The notes under the pieces: model-generated | The model's database searches: none | What the model was told of the DNA's origin: nothing | What the model saw: only the letters and a program-made list of their open reading frames with translations | Assembly: GCA_023391415.1 (NCBI GenBank) | Contig: JAEWAY010000033.1 | Coordinates: 186,001 to 250,000, forward strand | From: Bacteroidota bacterium | GTDB taxonomy: Bacteria > Bacteroidota > Bacteroidia > Cytophagales > Cytophagaceae | DNA length: 64,000 nucleotides | Direction: 5' to 3' | Position numbers and translations under genes: made by a program | Shown: piece after piece, positions 6,895-17,838 of the stretch | How positions within the stretch are numbered: the stretch's first letter is position 1 | How the letters are laid out: every line of letters starts with the position of its first letter

Positions 6895-9204
6895 ATGAAA
6901 AGAAAAATAGTTAGTACACTTGTCATAGCTACCTGGCTATTGGTAATAGGTGGATTTGGTTTCTTTTATCTATATATTTCCATGGTCGCCAATAATACAG
7001 GCGACTATTTTGGATCTATGCCTTCGCTGGAGATACTTGAAAATCCCAAAACCGAAGAGGCCTCCGAGCTATATAGCTCCGGTAGAGACCTTATAGGCAA
7101 ATACTGGCGCGAAAATCGTTCTCCTGTTGATTACGAACAGCTTTCGCCCAACGTCGTAAAAGCGCTCATAGCGACGGAAGATTATCGTTTTGAAGATCAT
7201 TCCGGCATTGACGTAAGAGGCATGTTCCGGGTTTTCTTTAAAACAATAGTACTCGGCCAACGAAGCGCTGGCGGCGGCAGTACCATTTCCCAACAGCTAG
7301 CCAAGAATCTGTTCAATACCAGAAGCGCGGCTTATGAGGGAAAGCTTCATCGGACAAACAACAAAGTCGGGCTCATAATCAATAAGACCAAAGAGTGGTT
7401 GACAGCTATTCAGATTGAGCAAGCTTACACTAAAAAGGAAATCCTGACCATGTATCTGAATACCGTAGACTTTGGAAGCAACTCCTTTGGTATTAAAGTC
7501 GCAGCCAATACCTTCTTCAATACCAGTCCGGATAGCCTGTCCGCGAATCAGGCCGCTACCCTTGTCGGTCTCTTGAAGGCGCCCACCTATTATAGTCCTG
7601 TATACAATCCTGAAAACGCGCTAAACAGACGAAACGTCGTGCTCGCGCAAATGAAGAAATACAGGTTTATCAACCCCGAACAATACGATACACTGACTAA
7701 AGCGACCCTTGGTCTCAACTATAATGTAGAAAATCAGAATCAGGGTATCGCGACCTATTTCAGAGGCGTTATTACCAATTATCTACTATATTGGTGTCGG
7801 CAGAATGGGTTCGATCTCTATGCTGACGGCCTAAAGATCTATACCACTTTGGATATCAACCTGCAAAAGTACGCGGAAGAAGCCGTAGTGGAGCATATGA
7901 AGTATCTTCAGAAGCAGTTCTTTGAGCACTGGAAAGGACGAAATCCATGGATAGACGAAGATGGCAAGGAAATAAAAGATTTTATACAAACCGCCGCCCG
8001 CAGGAGTGAGCGCTTCAGAAGTCTTAAAGAAAAGTTTGGCGATAATACTCAAGCGATACTACGCGAAATGGAGAAACCGGTAAAAATGACTATCTTCTCC
8101 TGGAATGGCGATATTGACACCTTGATGTCTCCAATAGACTCCATACGGTATTACAAACACTTCCTTCATACGGGCTTTCTGGCCATGGAGCCTCAAACCG
8201 GACATATCAAGGCGTGGGTTGGAGGAATAAACTATAAACATTTTAAATACGACCATGTCAAACAAGGCAGACGTCAACCAGGCTCCACTTTTAAACCTAT
8301 AGTTTACGCCGCCGCCCTTGACGCTGGCTATCGTCCCTGCGACCAGATCATAGACGCTCCGGTTACCTTTTCGATACCAACCAGCGAAGAGCCGAATAAA
8401 ACATGGACCCCAAAAAACAGCGATGGCAAATACACCGGCGAAGTTTATAGCCTGCGCAAAGCGATGGCGAACTCAGTAAACTCGATTACCGCCTTCATGA
8501 CCAAGAAGATAACTCCGGGAGCGGTTGTTAACATGGCTCGTAACCTGGGTATTCAAAGTCCACTGGATCCTGTACCAGCCCTATGCCTCGGCGTATATGA
8601 CGTATCCATCTTTGAGTTGGTAGGCGCGTACAGTACATTCGCGAATAACGGCGTCTACACTGAGCCATTTTTCATCCAACGGATAGAAGACAAATATGGC
8701 AATGTTTTACAGGAGTTTATTCCCAAAACCATTGAAGCGCTGGATGAAGAAACCGCCTACCTCATGATTCACATGTTGAAAGGCGCCACTGAAGAAAAAG
8801 GTGGAACCGCTCTCGGGTTACATCGCTATGGCTTATTGGGTTATGGCAATGAAGTAGGTGGCAAAACAGGAACTACTCAAAACAATTCGGATGGATGGTT
8901 TGTGGGGGTAACTCCCAAATTAGTAGCGGGGGCCTGGGTTGGTGGCGATGATCGCTCCATTCACTTCAGAACAATGGACTTTGGTCAGGGAGCCAGAATG
9001 GCGATGCCCATATGGGCTGGATTTATGCAAAAAGCCTACGCGGACAGTTCATCCGGTATCAAAAAGGAACGCTTCCCCGTCCCTCCGGGTTTCAATATAG
9101 AGTTAAACTGCAATAAATACGTTCAACGCGCGGAAGGAAACAACCCTGTTGATACTCTAAAAATGCATTATCAAAACAATATACCTGATGATTTCTTTAA
9201 TTAA
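6895..9204 (+). CDS. Class A penicillin-binding protein (glycosyltransferase/transpeptidase)
   Basis: 769 residues. An N-terminal membrane anchor (about 5-28) is followed by a GT51 domain with catalytic Glu95 in ATEDYRFEDHSGID and the GGSTISQQLAKN motif. A penicillin-binding transpeptidase domain follows, with SxxK (PGSTFKP, Ser464), SxN (SVN, Ser527) and KTG (657-659, KTGTTQNNSDGWFVG). It polymerises lipid II and cross-links peptidoglycan, as PBP1a/MrcA does. It starts 17 bases after sprE and its TAA stop overlaps the ATG of uvrC (TAATG), so the three genes are co-transcribed. Confidence 0.95.
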   Translation: MKRKIVSTLVIATWLLVIGGFGFFYLYISMVANNTGDYFGSMPSLEILENPKTEEASELYSSGRDLIGKYWRENRSPVDYEQLSPNVVKALIATEDYRFEDHSGIDVRGMFRVFFKTIVLGQRSAGGGSTISQQLAKNLFNTRSAAYEGKLHRTNNKVGLIINKTKEWLTAIQIEQAYTKKEILTMYLNTVDFGSNSFGIKVAANTFFNTSPDSLSANQAATLVGLLKAPTYYSPVYNPENALNRRNVVLAQMKKYRFINPEQYDTLTKATLGLNYNVENQNQGIATYFRGVITNYLLYWCRQNGFDLYADGLKIYTTLDINLQKYAEEAVVEHMKYLQKQFFEHWKGRNPWIDEDGKEIKDFIQTAARRSERFRSLKEKFGDNTQAILREMEKPVKMTIFSWNGDIDTLMSPIDSIRYYKHFLHTGFLAMEPQTGHIKAWVGGINYKHFKYDHVKQGRRQPGSTFKPIVYAAALDAGYRPCDQIIDAPVTFSIPTSEEPNKTWTPKNSDGKYTGEVYSLRKAMANSVNSITAFMTKKITPGAVVNMARNLGIQSPLDPVPALCLGVYDVSIFELVGAYSTFANNGVYTEPFFIQRIEDKYGNVLQEFIPKTIEALDEETAYLMIHMLKGATEEKGGTALGLHRYGLLGYGNEVGGKTGTTQNNSDGWFVGVTPKLVAGAWVGGDDRSIHFRTMDFGQGARMAMPIWAGFMQKAYADSSSGIKKERFPVPPGFNIELNCNKYVQRAEGNNPVDTLKMHYQNNIPDDFFN

Positions 9205-11015
9205 TGTCGGGAGAAAAGGATAAACTAAAAGACACGATTAGAGAATTACCGGATAAGCCGGGAATATACAAGTTCTATAATAAACAAAAAGAACTGTTAT
9301 ATGTAGGCAAGGCGAAAAGCGTAAGAAAAAGAGTATCCAGCTATTTCACCAAGCTTTCCGGGCTGGACAACAAGACAAAAAGGCTTGTAAGTCAGATAGA
9401 TTCTGTCGAATTTACGATAGTCGATTCCGAATTTGACGCGTATCTGCTTGAAAATAACCTCATAAAATCGCATCGTCCTAAATACAACATTCTACTTAAG
9501 GACGACAAGACGTACCCATATTTATATGTCTCTCATGAACGGTTTCCCAGACTCGTCAGCACCAGAAAACTAGATAGAAGATTAGGTATTTTTTACGGAC
9601 CATATACCAGTGTCAAAGCGATGAATACGGTAATGGAGCTGGTCAAAAAACTATTCGCGCTTCGAACCTGCAGTTATAATTTGAGCAAGGAAAACATAGA
9701 AAACAACAAATACAAAGTATGTCTGGAGTATCATATTGGCAATTGTAAAGGGCCATGTGAAAATTTGGTCGAAGAAAGCGTTTACAACCAGAATATTCAA
9801 CAAATACATCAAATACTGAGAGGCAACCTGAGTATTGTAAAGCAATATTTTAAAGAAAACATGATGGCGTCAGCCAGCAACATGGAATTTGAGAAAGCTC
9901 AGCAATACAAAGAAAAGCTACAGCTTCTGGAAAAATTCCAGGCAAGTTCCATAGTGGTAAATCCAAGAATATCGGACCTCGAGGTAATCACCATAGCTTC
10001 GGAGGAAAAACTGGCCATTGTGAATTATCTGTTTATTTCCAACGGACTGATTACAAAAACAAAGACTATAGAAGTACGCAAAAAACTTGGCGAAACAGAT
10101 TCAGAAATCTTATTAACCACGCTGGCGGGAATACAATCGGAGCTTGAGATCACTACAAGAGAAGTCATCACTAATATTGAAATAGAAAATAAGATAGGAC
10201 ATATCAATATATATGTACCCAAAATAGGAGATAAAAGAAAGCTCATAGACTTATCGCGTAAAAACGCGCTATTCGAACTAAAGAAAATCAAATCTAGAAA
10301 TCTTGAAAAAATCTCTCCGAATCAAAAGGTCGTCGAAACGCTAGGTCTTGATCTACAATTAAAAAACCTTCCCAGAAGAATTGAATGTTTTGACAACTCC
10401 AACATACAAGGAACCAACCCCGTCGCCTCCATGGTATGTTTTATTGACGGCAAACCGGCAAAAAAAGAATATCGGCATTTTAATATAAAAACAGTAATAG
10501 GTCCAGACGATTTCTCGAGTATGTTTGAGATAGTATTCAGACGTTACAAAAGACAAATAGAAGAAAACAACCCGCTACCGGATCTAATTATTATTGACGG
10601 AGGAAAAGGTCAATTAAGCTCCGCCATACAGGCGCTTACCGAACTCAATATTTATGGACAAATCCCAATAATAGGCATAGCCAAACGACTGGAGGAAATC
10701 TACTTTCCCGAAGATCAATATCCTCTATATCTTGATAAAAAATCGAGCAGTTTAAAACTAATACAACAAATAAGAGACGAAGCCCACCGATTCGCGATAA
10801 CCTTCCATCGAACCAAAAGAAGTCAAAACGCGCTAAAAAGCGTTATTCCTGAAATCCCGGGTATTGGCGTCAAAACCTTTCAAAAACTTATCGCCGAGTT
10901 TAAGTCCACCACTCGAATCCGACAAGCGGCTTTTAATGAACTTTCAGAGGTTATAGGTCAATCAAAGGCCAGGATAATAAAAAATCATTTTGAAACGGAG
11001 AATCAGTCAAACTAA
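9204..11015 (+). CDS. uvrC: Excinuclease ABC subunit C
   Basis: 603 residues, the normal length. An N-terminal GIY-YIG nuclease domain (GIYKFYNKQKELLYVGKAKS, about 18-40) makes the 3' incision. A UVR motif (FEKAQQYKEKLQLLEKF, near 225-245) binds UvrB. An RNase H-like domain (FDNSNIQGTNPVASMV, IIIDGGKGQL) makes the 5' incision. A C-terminal helix-hairpin-helix (IPEIPGIGVKTFQKL) binds DNA. It acts in nucleotide-excision repair with UvrA and UvrB. It overlaps the preceding stop by one base and is followed by a bidirectional terminator. Confidence 0.97.
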   Translation: MSGEKDKLKDTIRELPDKPGIYKFYNKQKELLYVGKAKSVRKRVSSYFTKLSGLDNKTKRLVSQIDSVEFTIVDSEFDAYLLENNLIKSHRPKYNILLKDDKTYPYLYVSHERFPRLVSTRKLDRRLGIFYGPYTSVKAMNTVMELVKKLFALRTCSYNLSKENIENNKYKVCLEYHIGNCKGPCENLVEESVYNQNIQQIHQILRGNLSIVKQYFKENMMASASNMEFEKAQQYKEKLQLLEKFQASSIVVNPRISDLEVITIASEEKLAIVNYLFISNGLITKTKTIEVRKKLGETDSEILLTTLAGIQSELEITTREVITNIEIENKIGHINIYVPKIGDKRKLIDLSRKNALFELKKIKSRNLEKISPNQKVVETLGLDLQLKNLPRRIECFDNSNIQGTNPVASMVCFIDGKPAKKEYRHFNIKTVIGPDDFSSMFEIVFRRYKRQIEENNPLPDLIIIDGGKGQLSSAIQALTELNIYGQIPIIGIAKRLEEIYFPEDQYPLYLDKKSSSLKLIQQIRDEAHRFAITFHRTKRSQNALKSVIPEIPGIGVKTFQKLIAEFKSTTRIRQAAFNELSEVIGQSKARIIKNHFETENQSN

Positions 11016-11049
11016 ACCTAGACAATCGTTTATAAAATAGCTATAAAAC

Positions 11050-11076
11050 AAAAAGGGAGGTTGAACCTCCCTTTTT
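11050..11076. terminator. Bidirectional Rho-independent terminator between uvrC and gldN
   Basis: An 11-bp perfect stem AAAAAGGGAGG / CCTCCCTTTTT with a 5-base loop gives a U-tract in both directions. It lies between the convergent ends of uvrC (11015) and gldN (11102). Confidence 0.88.
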
Positions 11077-11101
11077 ATTTATGAAAAAATTAAGCGTTAT
11101 G

Positions 11102-11980
11102 TTAAAACTCCCAAAGGTTATGCTCATATTCAAGCAACTCAAAAGCCGCCCATTGTGACGCGAGAATACCTTTTTGCTGATCACCTCCATAGATATCAAC
11201 CAGATAAGCGTCGGAAGGATTAGATACCTTAATGATGTACGAGCTAAACAATCTCAACTCGAAAGCGTCAGCCAAGTTTCTATGCTCAGACTCGTTTTGA
11301 GGATTGTACCATACAGCGTTAGGGTTATCCTTAAACACTTTATCGACCAGCTCCTTATATTCATATGAAGCTACAGGAATCTCAATACCTTTAACATTTT
11401 GAGGATGATCAGCGGGTACAAGAATAGTAATCGCGTGTATATCAAAATACATTCTTGACCTTTGCTTGTCAAAAATCAAATCCTCTTTTATTTGCATCTG
11501 GTATAGATCCTGAGGGAAATAGAACTGAGATCCCAGCATGGGAGCTACTTCCGGATGTGTTCGCCATCCCGGGCCATACATGTCATACAGCGCCATTGTA
11601 TCAATGGAAGTAGGGATACTCATCGCCTCGTCGAATTCGGTAATGGTAAGTTTTCTACCTTCCCGCAAAGAATCCGTAGCGTATGGAGTGATTTCACCAC
11701 GCTTGGTCGCTTCTATCAGAAGGCGGGTAATCTCCTTATTCTTTGAGAATATCGGTTTATTCTGCTTTTCCCTAAGGTCCATAGCCCGAAGAATCGTCTT
11801 TTTGTACATAATATCCGACTCATGTACAGGCCTCAGAGAGTATTTGTTAAATCCATCAGCTTCTTCTTCCATATGGGAAGAAGAAGTAGGATAATCAGTC
11901 ATATCATCCTGCGCCAACGCTGTCCCTGTTAAAAACAGCCCCGCCGCGAAGATTGAAAGATAAACACTTAATTTTTTCAT
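11102..11980 (-). CDS. gldN: Gliding motility / T9SS ring protein GldN (PorN)
   Basis: 292 residues. A Sec signal peptide ends TALA|QDD (about residues 1-23). The body carries the family-typical segments LRPVHESDIMYKKTILRAMDLREKQNKP and a C-terminal AFELRLFSSYIIKVSNPSD. GldN binds lipoprotein GldK to form the large periplasmic ring of the T9SS on the inner face of the outer membrane. It is last in the gldK-L-M-N operon, 26 bases after gldM, and ends before a bidirectional terminator. Confidence 0.96.
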   Translation of the reverse strand: MKKLSVYLSIFAAGLFLTGTALAQDDMTDYPTSSSHMEEEADGFNKYSLRPVHESDIMYKKTILRAMDLREKQNKPIFSKNKEITRLLIEATKRGEITPYATDSLREGRKLTITEFDEAMSIPTSIDTMALYDMYGPGWRTHPEVAPMLGSQFYFPQDLYQMQIKEDLIFDKQRSRMYFDIHAITILVPADHPQNVKGIEIPVASYEYKELVDKVFKDNPNAVWYNPQNESEHRNLADAFELRLFSSYIIKVSNPSDAYLVDIYGGDQQKGILASQWAAFELLEYEHNLWEF

Positions 11981-12006
11981 AACCTGATATTTTTAGAATG
12001 TTCTAA

Positions 12007-13614
<1,608 letters not shown>

Positions 13615-13666
13615 TTTTTATCTGTTTCTTTTATATTAAACGATTCATTTAAAACTGAAAGATAAA

Positions 13667-14473
13667 TTAACCTTTCATCGCAGTCAGCATGTTGCCGTAA
13701 ACTGTATTCAATTGAGTTAAGTTACCTGACAATTTCGCCAGTTCGTTCTTAAATTGTTCTGTATCTTTAGAAGCTTCAGCCACATTTTCCATAGCGGAAG
13801 ACAAATTGCTATAAAATTTGTTCATAGCTCTAAGATGATTGTTCGCGTCAGCTAGCTCCATCTCATAAACCGCGTTAAGAGCGCCAAGGTTTTTAGTGAT
13901 GCTTTGAACCTGAGCATGATACTCTCTCGCGTCATGAGAAGCGTTCGCCATTTCCGACATCGCGTCGACAGTTTTTGAGTAAGACTTGTTCATCTCAAGA
14001 ATAGCCGCGGAAGCGGTCTTAACATTTGAAGCGTATTCGCTGGAAGCTACAGACGCGTCGGAAAGATCCTTAAGGTTGCTAACAGAACTCGCGAGATTGC
14101 TAAAACCAGCTCCCAGTCTGTTGATCACATCCTGATTGATATTAGCGTCGGCGAGCATATCGTCAAGTCTTCTGGTTACGGATTCACCATTTGAGATTTC
14201 ACCAACTTCCTCATCTTCATAACCTTCATAGTCATCTGACAACTGAGGATATACTCTTGTCCAATCCGGATCTTTATGAACAGGCTGGAACGCGCTAAAC
14301 GCGAAGATAACCGCTTCTGTACTCAATCCCACAACAAGCATAGGACCAGCTCCTGGCCAGTGCATGATTTTAAACATCGCGCCAACAATTACAACCGCGG
14401 CACCCAAACCATATAGCAATGGCATGAATTTGTTGAACAGTAAATCAGAGAATCCACCTTTATTTGTACTCAT
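13667..14473 (-). CDS. gldL: T9SS motor protein GldL (PorL)
   Basis: 268 residues. Two membrane helices lie at about residues 18-37 and 44-62, with Lys35, His38 and Glu53 (SxEAVIF) matching the F. johnsoniae motor residues K27, H30 and E49. The position matching E59 is Gln63 (SAFQP). The cytoplasmic remainder is a helical repeat region rich in N, S, D and A (residues 90-268), with recurring segments such as LGALNAVYEMELADANNHLRAM. GldL forms the pentameric stator of the proton-driven T9SS motor. gldM follows 52 bases later. Confidence 0.96.
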   Translation of the reverse strand: MSTNKGGFSDLLFNKFMPLLYGLGAAVVIVGAMFKIMHWPGAGPMLVVGLSTEAVIFAFSAFQPVHKDPDWTRVYPQLSDDYEGYEDEEVGEISNGESVTRRLDDMLADANINQDVINRLGAGFSNLASSVSNLKDLSDASVASSEYASNVKTASAAILEMNKSYSKTVDAMSEMANASHDAREYHAQVQSITKNLGALNAVYEMELADANNHLRAMNKFYSNLSSAMENVAEASKDTEQFKNELAKLSGNLTQLNTVYGNMLTAMKG

Positions 14474-14574
14474 GTTTGTAAGAATTTAGAAATTTAGTTT
14501 AACAATAGTTTTTAATTGGAATTTTTGAGTATGTATTTAAATTATCGGATTAAGTTTTTCATAATTCGCTACTA

Positions 14575-15606
14575 CTAGAACTCGGAACCAGATGAACGAC
14601 CCAGATAAGTCATTACACAACGGAAACCGACATATGATTTAGTAGTATCCTGATATTCATAGGTTCTTGTTCCTGTCTCAAGATAATAAGCGATGTCTTT
14701 CCATGATCCGCCTCTAACAACTTTTCTTGGCTCATTATCATCATTATACGTCGGGTTTAGATCCCAAACGATTGGTACAGCCGCTTCGTAGAACGCGTCC
14801 TCGCACCACTCGGCGACGTTGCCAGCCATGTCATAAAGACCAAAGTCATTGGAGAAATAAGACGCTACAGGAGCCGTATACATGAAACCATCGTCATAAT
14901 AATTTCCTCTGCCTGGTTTGAAGTTGGCGAGCATACAACCTTTAGCGTTTCTGATATAAGGGTTACCCCAGGGATATTTCGCCATGTCTCTTCCTCCTCT
15001 GGCGGCGTACTCCCACTCAGCCTCGGATGGCAGTCTGAAGTTTGGCATTTTCCACAAGCCTTGTTCAGCTCTCCAATTGTTCATGTGTTTGGTTCTCCAT
15101 TCGCAAAAATACTTTGCGGCGAACCAGTCTACACCAACGACAGGATATTCATCAAACGCTGGGTGCGAATAATAGTATTCCATCATAGGATCCCCCATAT
15201 GATGAGAAAAGTCGTTAACCCAGACACTTGTATCAGGATACAACTCCGTCATGATATACTGTTCACCCAGTACTTCAAGGGAGTCGCTCAACATTACATC
15301 TACAAATTGTCTGTATTCATTATTGGTAATTTCCGTATCATCCATATAGAAACCACCAATAGTAACCTGCTTGTTCAGGTTAATCTGAGTCGCGGGAACA
15401 TCTTCATCGGCCTGTCCCATATGAAACGTACCCGACGGGCAGGTTGTCATACCATATGGCACCTGCATTACCCAGCCTTCCCTGTCAAGGACTCCGACCA
15501 GATCTCCCCCTCCATCAAACTTTCCTCCACCACAACTCTGAAGAAAAACCAGAGAGCCCAGTGACATTAAAAAGCCTAACTTTGAAATAACACCTAATTT
15601 ATTCAT
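14575..15606 (-). CDS. gldK: Gliding motility lipoprotein GldK (PorK)
   Basis: 343 residues. Signal peptide with lipoprotein cysteine in FLQSCGGG (about residue 25). The rest is a formylglycine-generating-enzyme/sulfatase-modifying fold: SGTFHMGQADED, ITNNEYRQFVD, FRLPSEAEWEYAARGG, YDMAGNVAEWCED and VVRGGSWKD. The fold is structural here; GldK pairs with GldN in the T9SS periplasmic ring anchored to the outer membrane. It is first of gldK-L-M-N and is separated from porP by a 214-base spacer that may hold its promoter. Confidence 0.96.
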   Translation of the reverse strand: MNKLGVISKLGFLMSLGSLVFLQSCGGGKFDGGGDLVGVLDREGWVMQVPYGMTTCPSGTFHMGQADEDVPATQINLNKQVTIGGFYMDDTEITNNEYRQFVDVMLSDSLEVLGEQYIMTELYPDTSVWVNDFSHHMGDPMMEYYYSHPAFDEYPVVGVDWFAAKYFCEWRTKHMNNWRAEQGLWKMPNFRLPSEAEWEYAARGGRDMAKYPWGNPYIRNAKGCMLANFKPGRGNYYDDGFMYTAPVASYFSNDFGLYDMAGNVAEWCEDAFYEAAVPIVWDLNPTYNDDNEPRKVVRGGSWKDIAYYLETGTRTYEYQDTTKSYVGFRCVMTYLGRSSGSEF

Positions 15607-15680
15607 AATTCACCAGTTTAATTTCTTTTTGTTTCCTGTTTAAATCTGTTATCCTTTAAATAAATTTCGATCTCAACCAC

Positions 15681-15688
15681 CAAACCTA
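15681..15688 (-). promoter_or_regulatory. Possible gldKLMN promoter -7 element
   Basis: A perfect TAnnTTTG (TAGGTTTG) lies on the minus strand 75 bases before the gldK start, in the 214-base porP-gldK spacer. The usual -33 TTG is not at the expected distance, so this is a tentative call. Confidence 0.3.
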
Positions 15689-15820
15689 TCCATTATTTCC
15701 GCAAACGATAGCGACGTCAACTTATTGTAATAATGCAACTAAAACTAGTTAAAGCAACATACGAAACGGAAAAGTCTTGTAAGTTCAATTTTTTTTTAAA
15801 AAAATGCAAATATTTCTTAA

Positions 15821-16849
15821 TTAATTTTCATGACGATACCTCGGCGTCCTTACTGGAGGTTTAGCGGGACCCCACACGTTAGGTATCATATAGGAAAGCA
15901 TAATTTCATGAGAAGTCCGCGCTTTCGCGACAGCGCCGTTTGTTACAAAATCAAAAGCGTAACCCAACCTCAACGCGTCCTGATTTTGCTTATTCTTTAA
16001 TATGTTCACCCCAAGATATAGGATTATATCGTCATTGCTCAATGTTCTTCCTCCTCTGCTTTGCTCGCGTTTAGCGACGGATTGTCTCACATTCAGGCCA
16101 GCCCATAGCTTTTTATTATATTCGACAAGTCCTCCAAACAGGTAAGTAACCTGATGCAAATCTGTCTGAACGATAAAGGACGGCGTAACCGTGATATTAA
16201 AAGCCGGCTGTAGGCGATATCCTCCGGTAATATACATATGATTAACAAGTTCAGAGGAAATATTGCTGGACCCATAGCTAAAATTGGAGCGGGGTATGTG
16301 ATAAAAGCTAACCCCCGCGTAATATTTCTGATGTTCATACCAAATACCCGCGTTCAAATCCGGACGTATCTGAGAAACCTGATTATTGGGATTAATCAGA
16401 TATTGATATATATCATCGTCTTCCTGATACACTTCATAAGTAGTTTGCAATTTCTGCGAATATATCCCTCCGTTGATACCCAGTCCCAATAAACCATTAT
16501 TCAATTCAAAATGTTTTGACGCGGCCAGATTCGCGTTGATATTCCGAACAGGGCCAATTTCATCAATCAAAACAAAACCTCCTATTCCTACTTTATAATC
16601 CTTGACAGGAGTCCCTATACTCAATACCATGCTTCTCGGCGCTCCGCCTTTGCTATGGGTCGGCTCATAGCCCGTCCATTGATCACGCACGATCAGGGTA
16701 GTACGCAATACTTGCTCTATTCCGGTATAGCCAGGATTAAAGTACATGCCATTAAACATGTATTGACTGAACTGCGCGTCCTGCTGAGCGTATGAACCGA
16801 AGTTCAAAGCCCCGAATATGAACAGGAAAATAAGTCTAAACTTTTTCAT
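15821..16849 (-). CDS. PorP/SprF family T9SS outer-membrane protein
   Basis: About 342 residues from the ATG at 16849; an upstream ATG at 16888 would spoil the signal peptide. Signal peptide MKKFRLIFLFIFGALNFGSYAQ ends before QQDAQFSQYMFNGMYFNPGYTG, the diagnostic N-terminus of PorP/SprF proteins. The rest is alternating beta-barrel sequence (for example YYAGVSFYHIPRS, LYLGVNILKN, ALRLGYAFDF). These barrels help export or anchor T9SS substrates, often those with type B sorting domains. It lies upstream of gldKLMN on the same strand, a common arrangement. Confidence 0.93.
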   Translation of the reverse strand: MKKFRLIFLFIFGALNFGSYAQQDAQFSQYMFNGMYFNPGYTGIEQVLRTTLIVRDQWTGYEPTHSKGGAPRSMVLSIGTPVKDYKVGIGGFVLIDEIGPVRNINANLAASKHFELNNGLLGLGINGGIYSQKLQTTYEVYQEDDDIYQYLINPNNQVSQIRPDLNAGIWYEHQKYYAGVSFYHIPRSNFSYGSSNISSELVNHMYITGGYRLQPAFNITVTPSFIVQTDLHQVTYLFGGLVEYNKKLWAGLNVRQSVAKREQSRGGRTLSNDDIILYLGVNILKNKQNQDALRLGYAFDFVTNGAVAKARTSHEIMLSYMIPNVWGPAKPPVRTPRYRHEN

Positions 16850-17033
16850 ATCACTGTATATAAATCTCCTAAGAGCAAAACGAGTCAACTTAGGTTAGGA
16901 GTCCCAAACTAAAAATTCTTCTAAATTTCCTAACTAAAATCAAAATTCCAAAACATCAAAGATATTTTTATATAAAATACAGACATTATATACGCTTCAA
17001 AAGCCCAATTGTTCTTGGGAGCAATGGTAGACT

Positions 17034-17819
17034 CTATATTTTATTGGCTTTCTTTATATACAATTCAATCGCTCCCGTCATGGAGGGAGCATTAGGAAGC
17101 GGCGCCTCTATATCCAGAATCAATCCATTATCCCTCACTTCCTTGGCTGTAGTCGGTCCAAACGCGGCGATCCTGGTGCCTTTTTGTTGAAAATCCGGAA
17201 AATTGACGAACAATGAATTAACGCCGGATGGACTAAAAAAAGCGATAACATCATAATTGACAGACGCGAGATCGGAAAGATCGCTCGCTACCGTTTTATA
17301 TATTATGGCTTCCGTAAACTTTATACCCTTTGATCGCAGGAAGGCGGGCAAATCATCTTTCCTTATGTTCGAGCATGGAAAAAGAAACGTTTCTTCCTTA
17401 TGCTTTAAAATCACCTCCTCAAGATCTTTAGCGGTCTTATGACCTACAAAAATCTTTCTCTTCCGGATAACGATATACTTTTGCAAGTAATTGGCGGTCT
17501 GCTCTGAAATACAAAAATATTTCATATCCGCCGGAACGTCAATCTTCGCCTCGGCGCAGATTCTAAAAAAATTATCGACAGCGTTTCTGCTGGTAAAAAT
17601 AATGGCCGAATGATCCAATATCTCGATTTTCTGCTTCCTAAACTCTTTGTAATCGACAGATTGAACCTCGATAAAAGGTCTAAAATCTATCTTAAGTCCA
17701 TATTCTTCCGCGAGGGCGTAGTAAGGCGACTTGTCATCAACCGGCGCGGGTTGGGTAACAAGAATACTCGAAACCTTTGTCAATCTTTCGTTTATCTCTT
17801 TAGCTTCAAACTCGCTCAT
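17034..17819 (-). CDS. hemD: Uroporphyrinogen-III synthase
   Basis: 261 residues in two Rossmann-like halves. ILVTQPAP begins domain 1, SAIIFTSRNAVDNFF marks its end, and YDVIAFFSPSGVNSLF with IAAFGPTTAKEVRDNGL marks domain 2. This is the low-identity but recognisable HemD pattern. The enzyme cyclises hydroxymethylbilane with ring-D inversion in haem synthesis. Location next to DUF4271 and the gld/por genes is characteristic of Bacteroidota, where this gene is often found beside T9SS loci. Confidence 0.88.
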   Translation of the reverse strand: MSEFEAKEINERLTKVSSILVTQPAPVDDKSPYYALAEEYGLKIDFRPFIEVQSVDYKEFRKQKIEILDHSAIIFTSRNAVDNFFRICAEAKIDVPADMKYFCISEQTANYLQKYIVIRKRKIFVGHKTAKDLEEVILKHKEETFLFPCSNIRKDDLPAFLRSKGIKFTEAIIYKTVASDLSDLASVNYDVIAFFSPSGVNSLFVNFPDFQQKGTRIAAFGPTTAKEVRDNGLILDIEAPLPNAPSMTGAIELYIKKANKI

Positions 17820-17838
17820 TTATCCTTATTTAAAGTAA

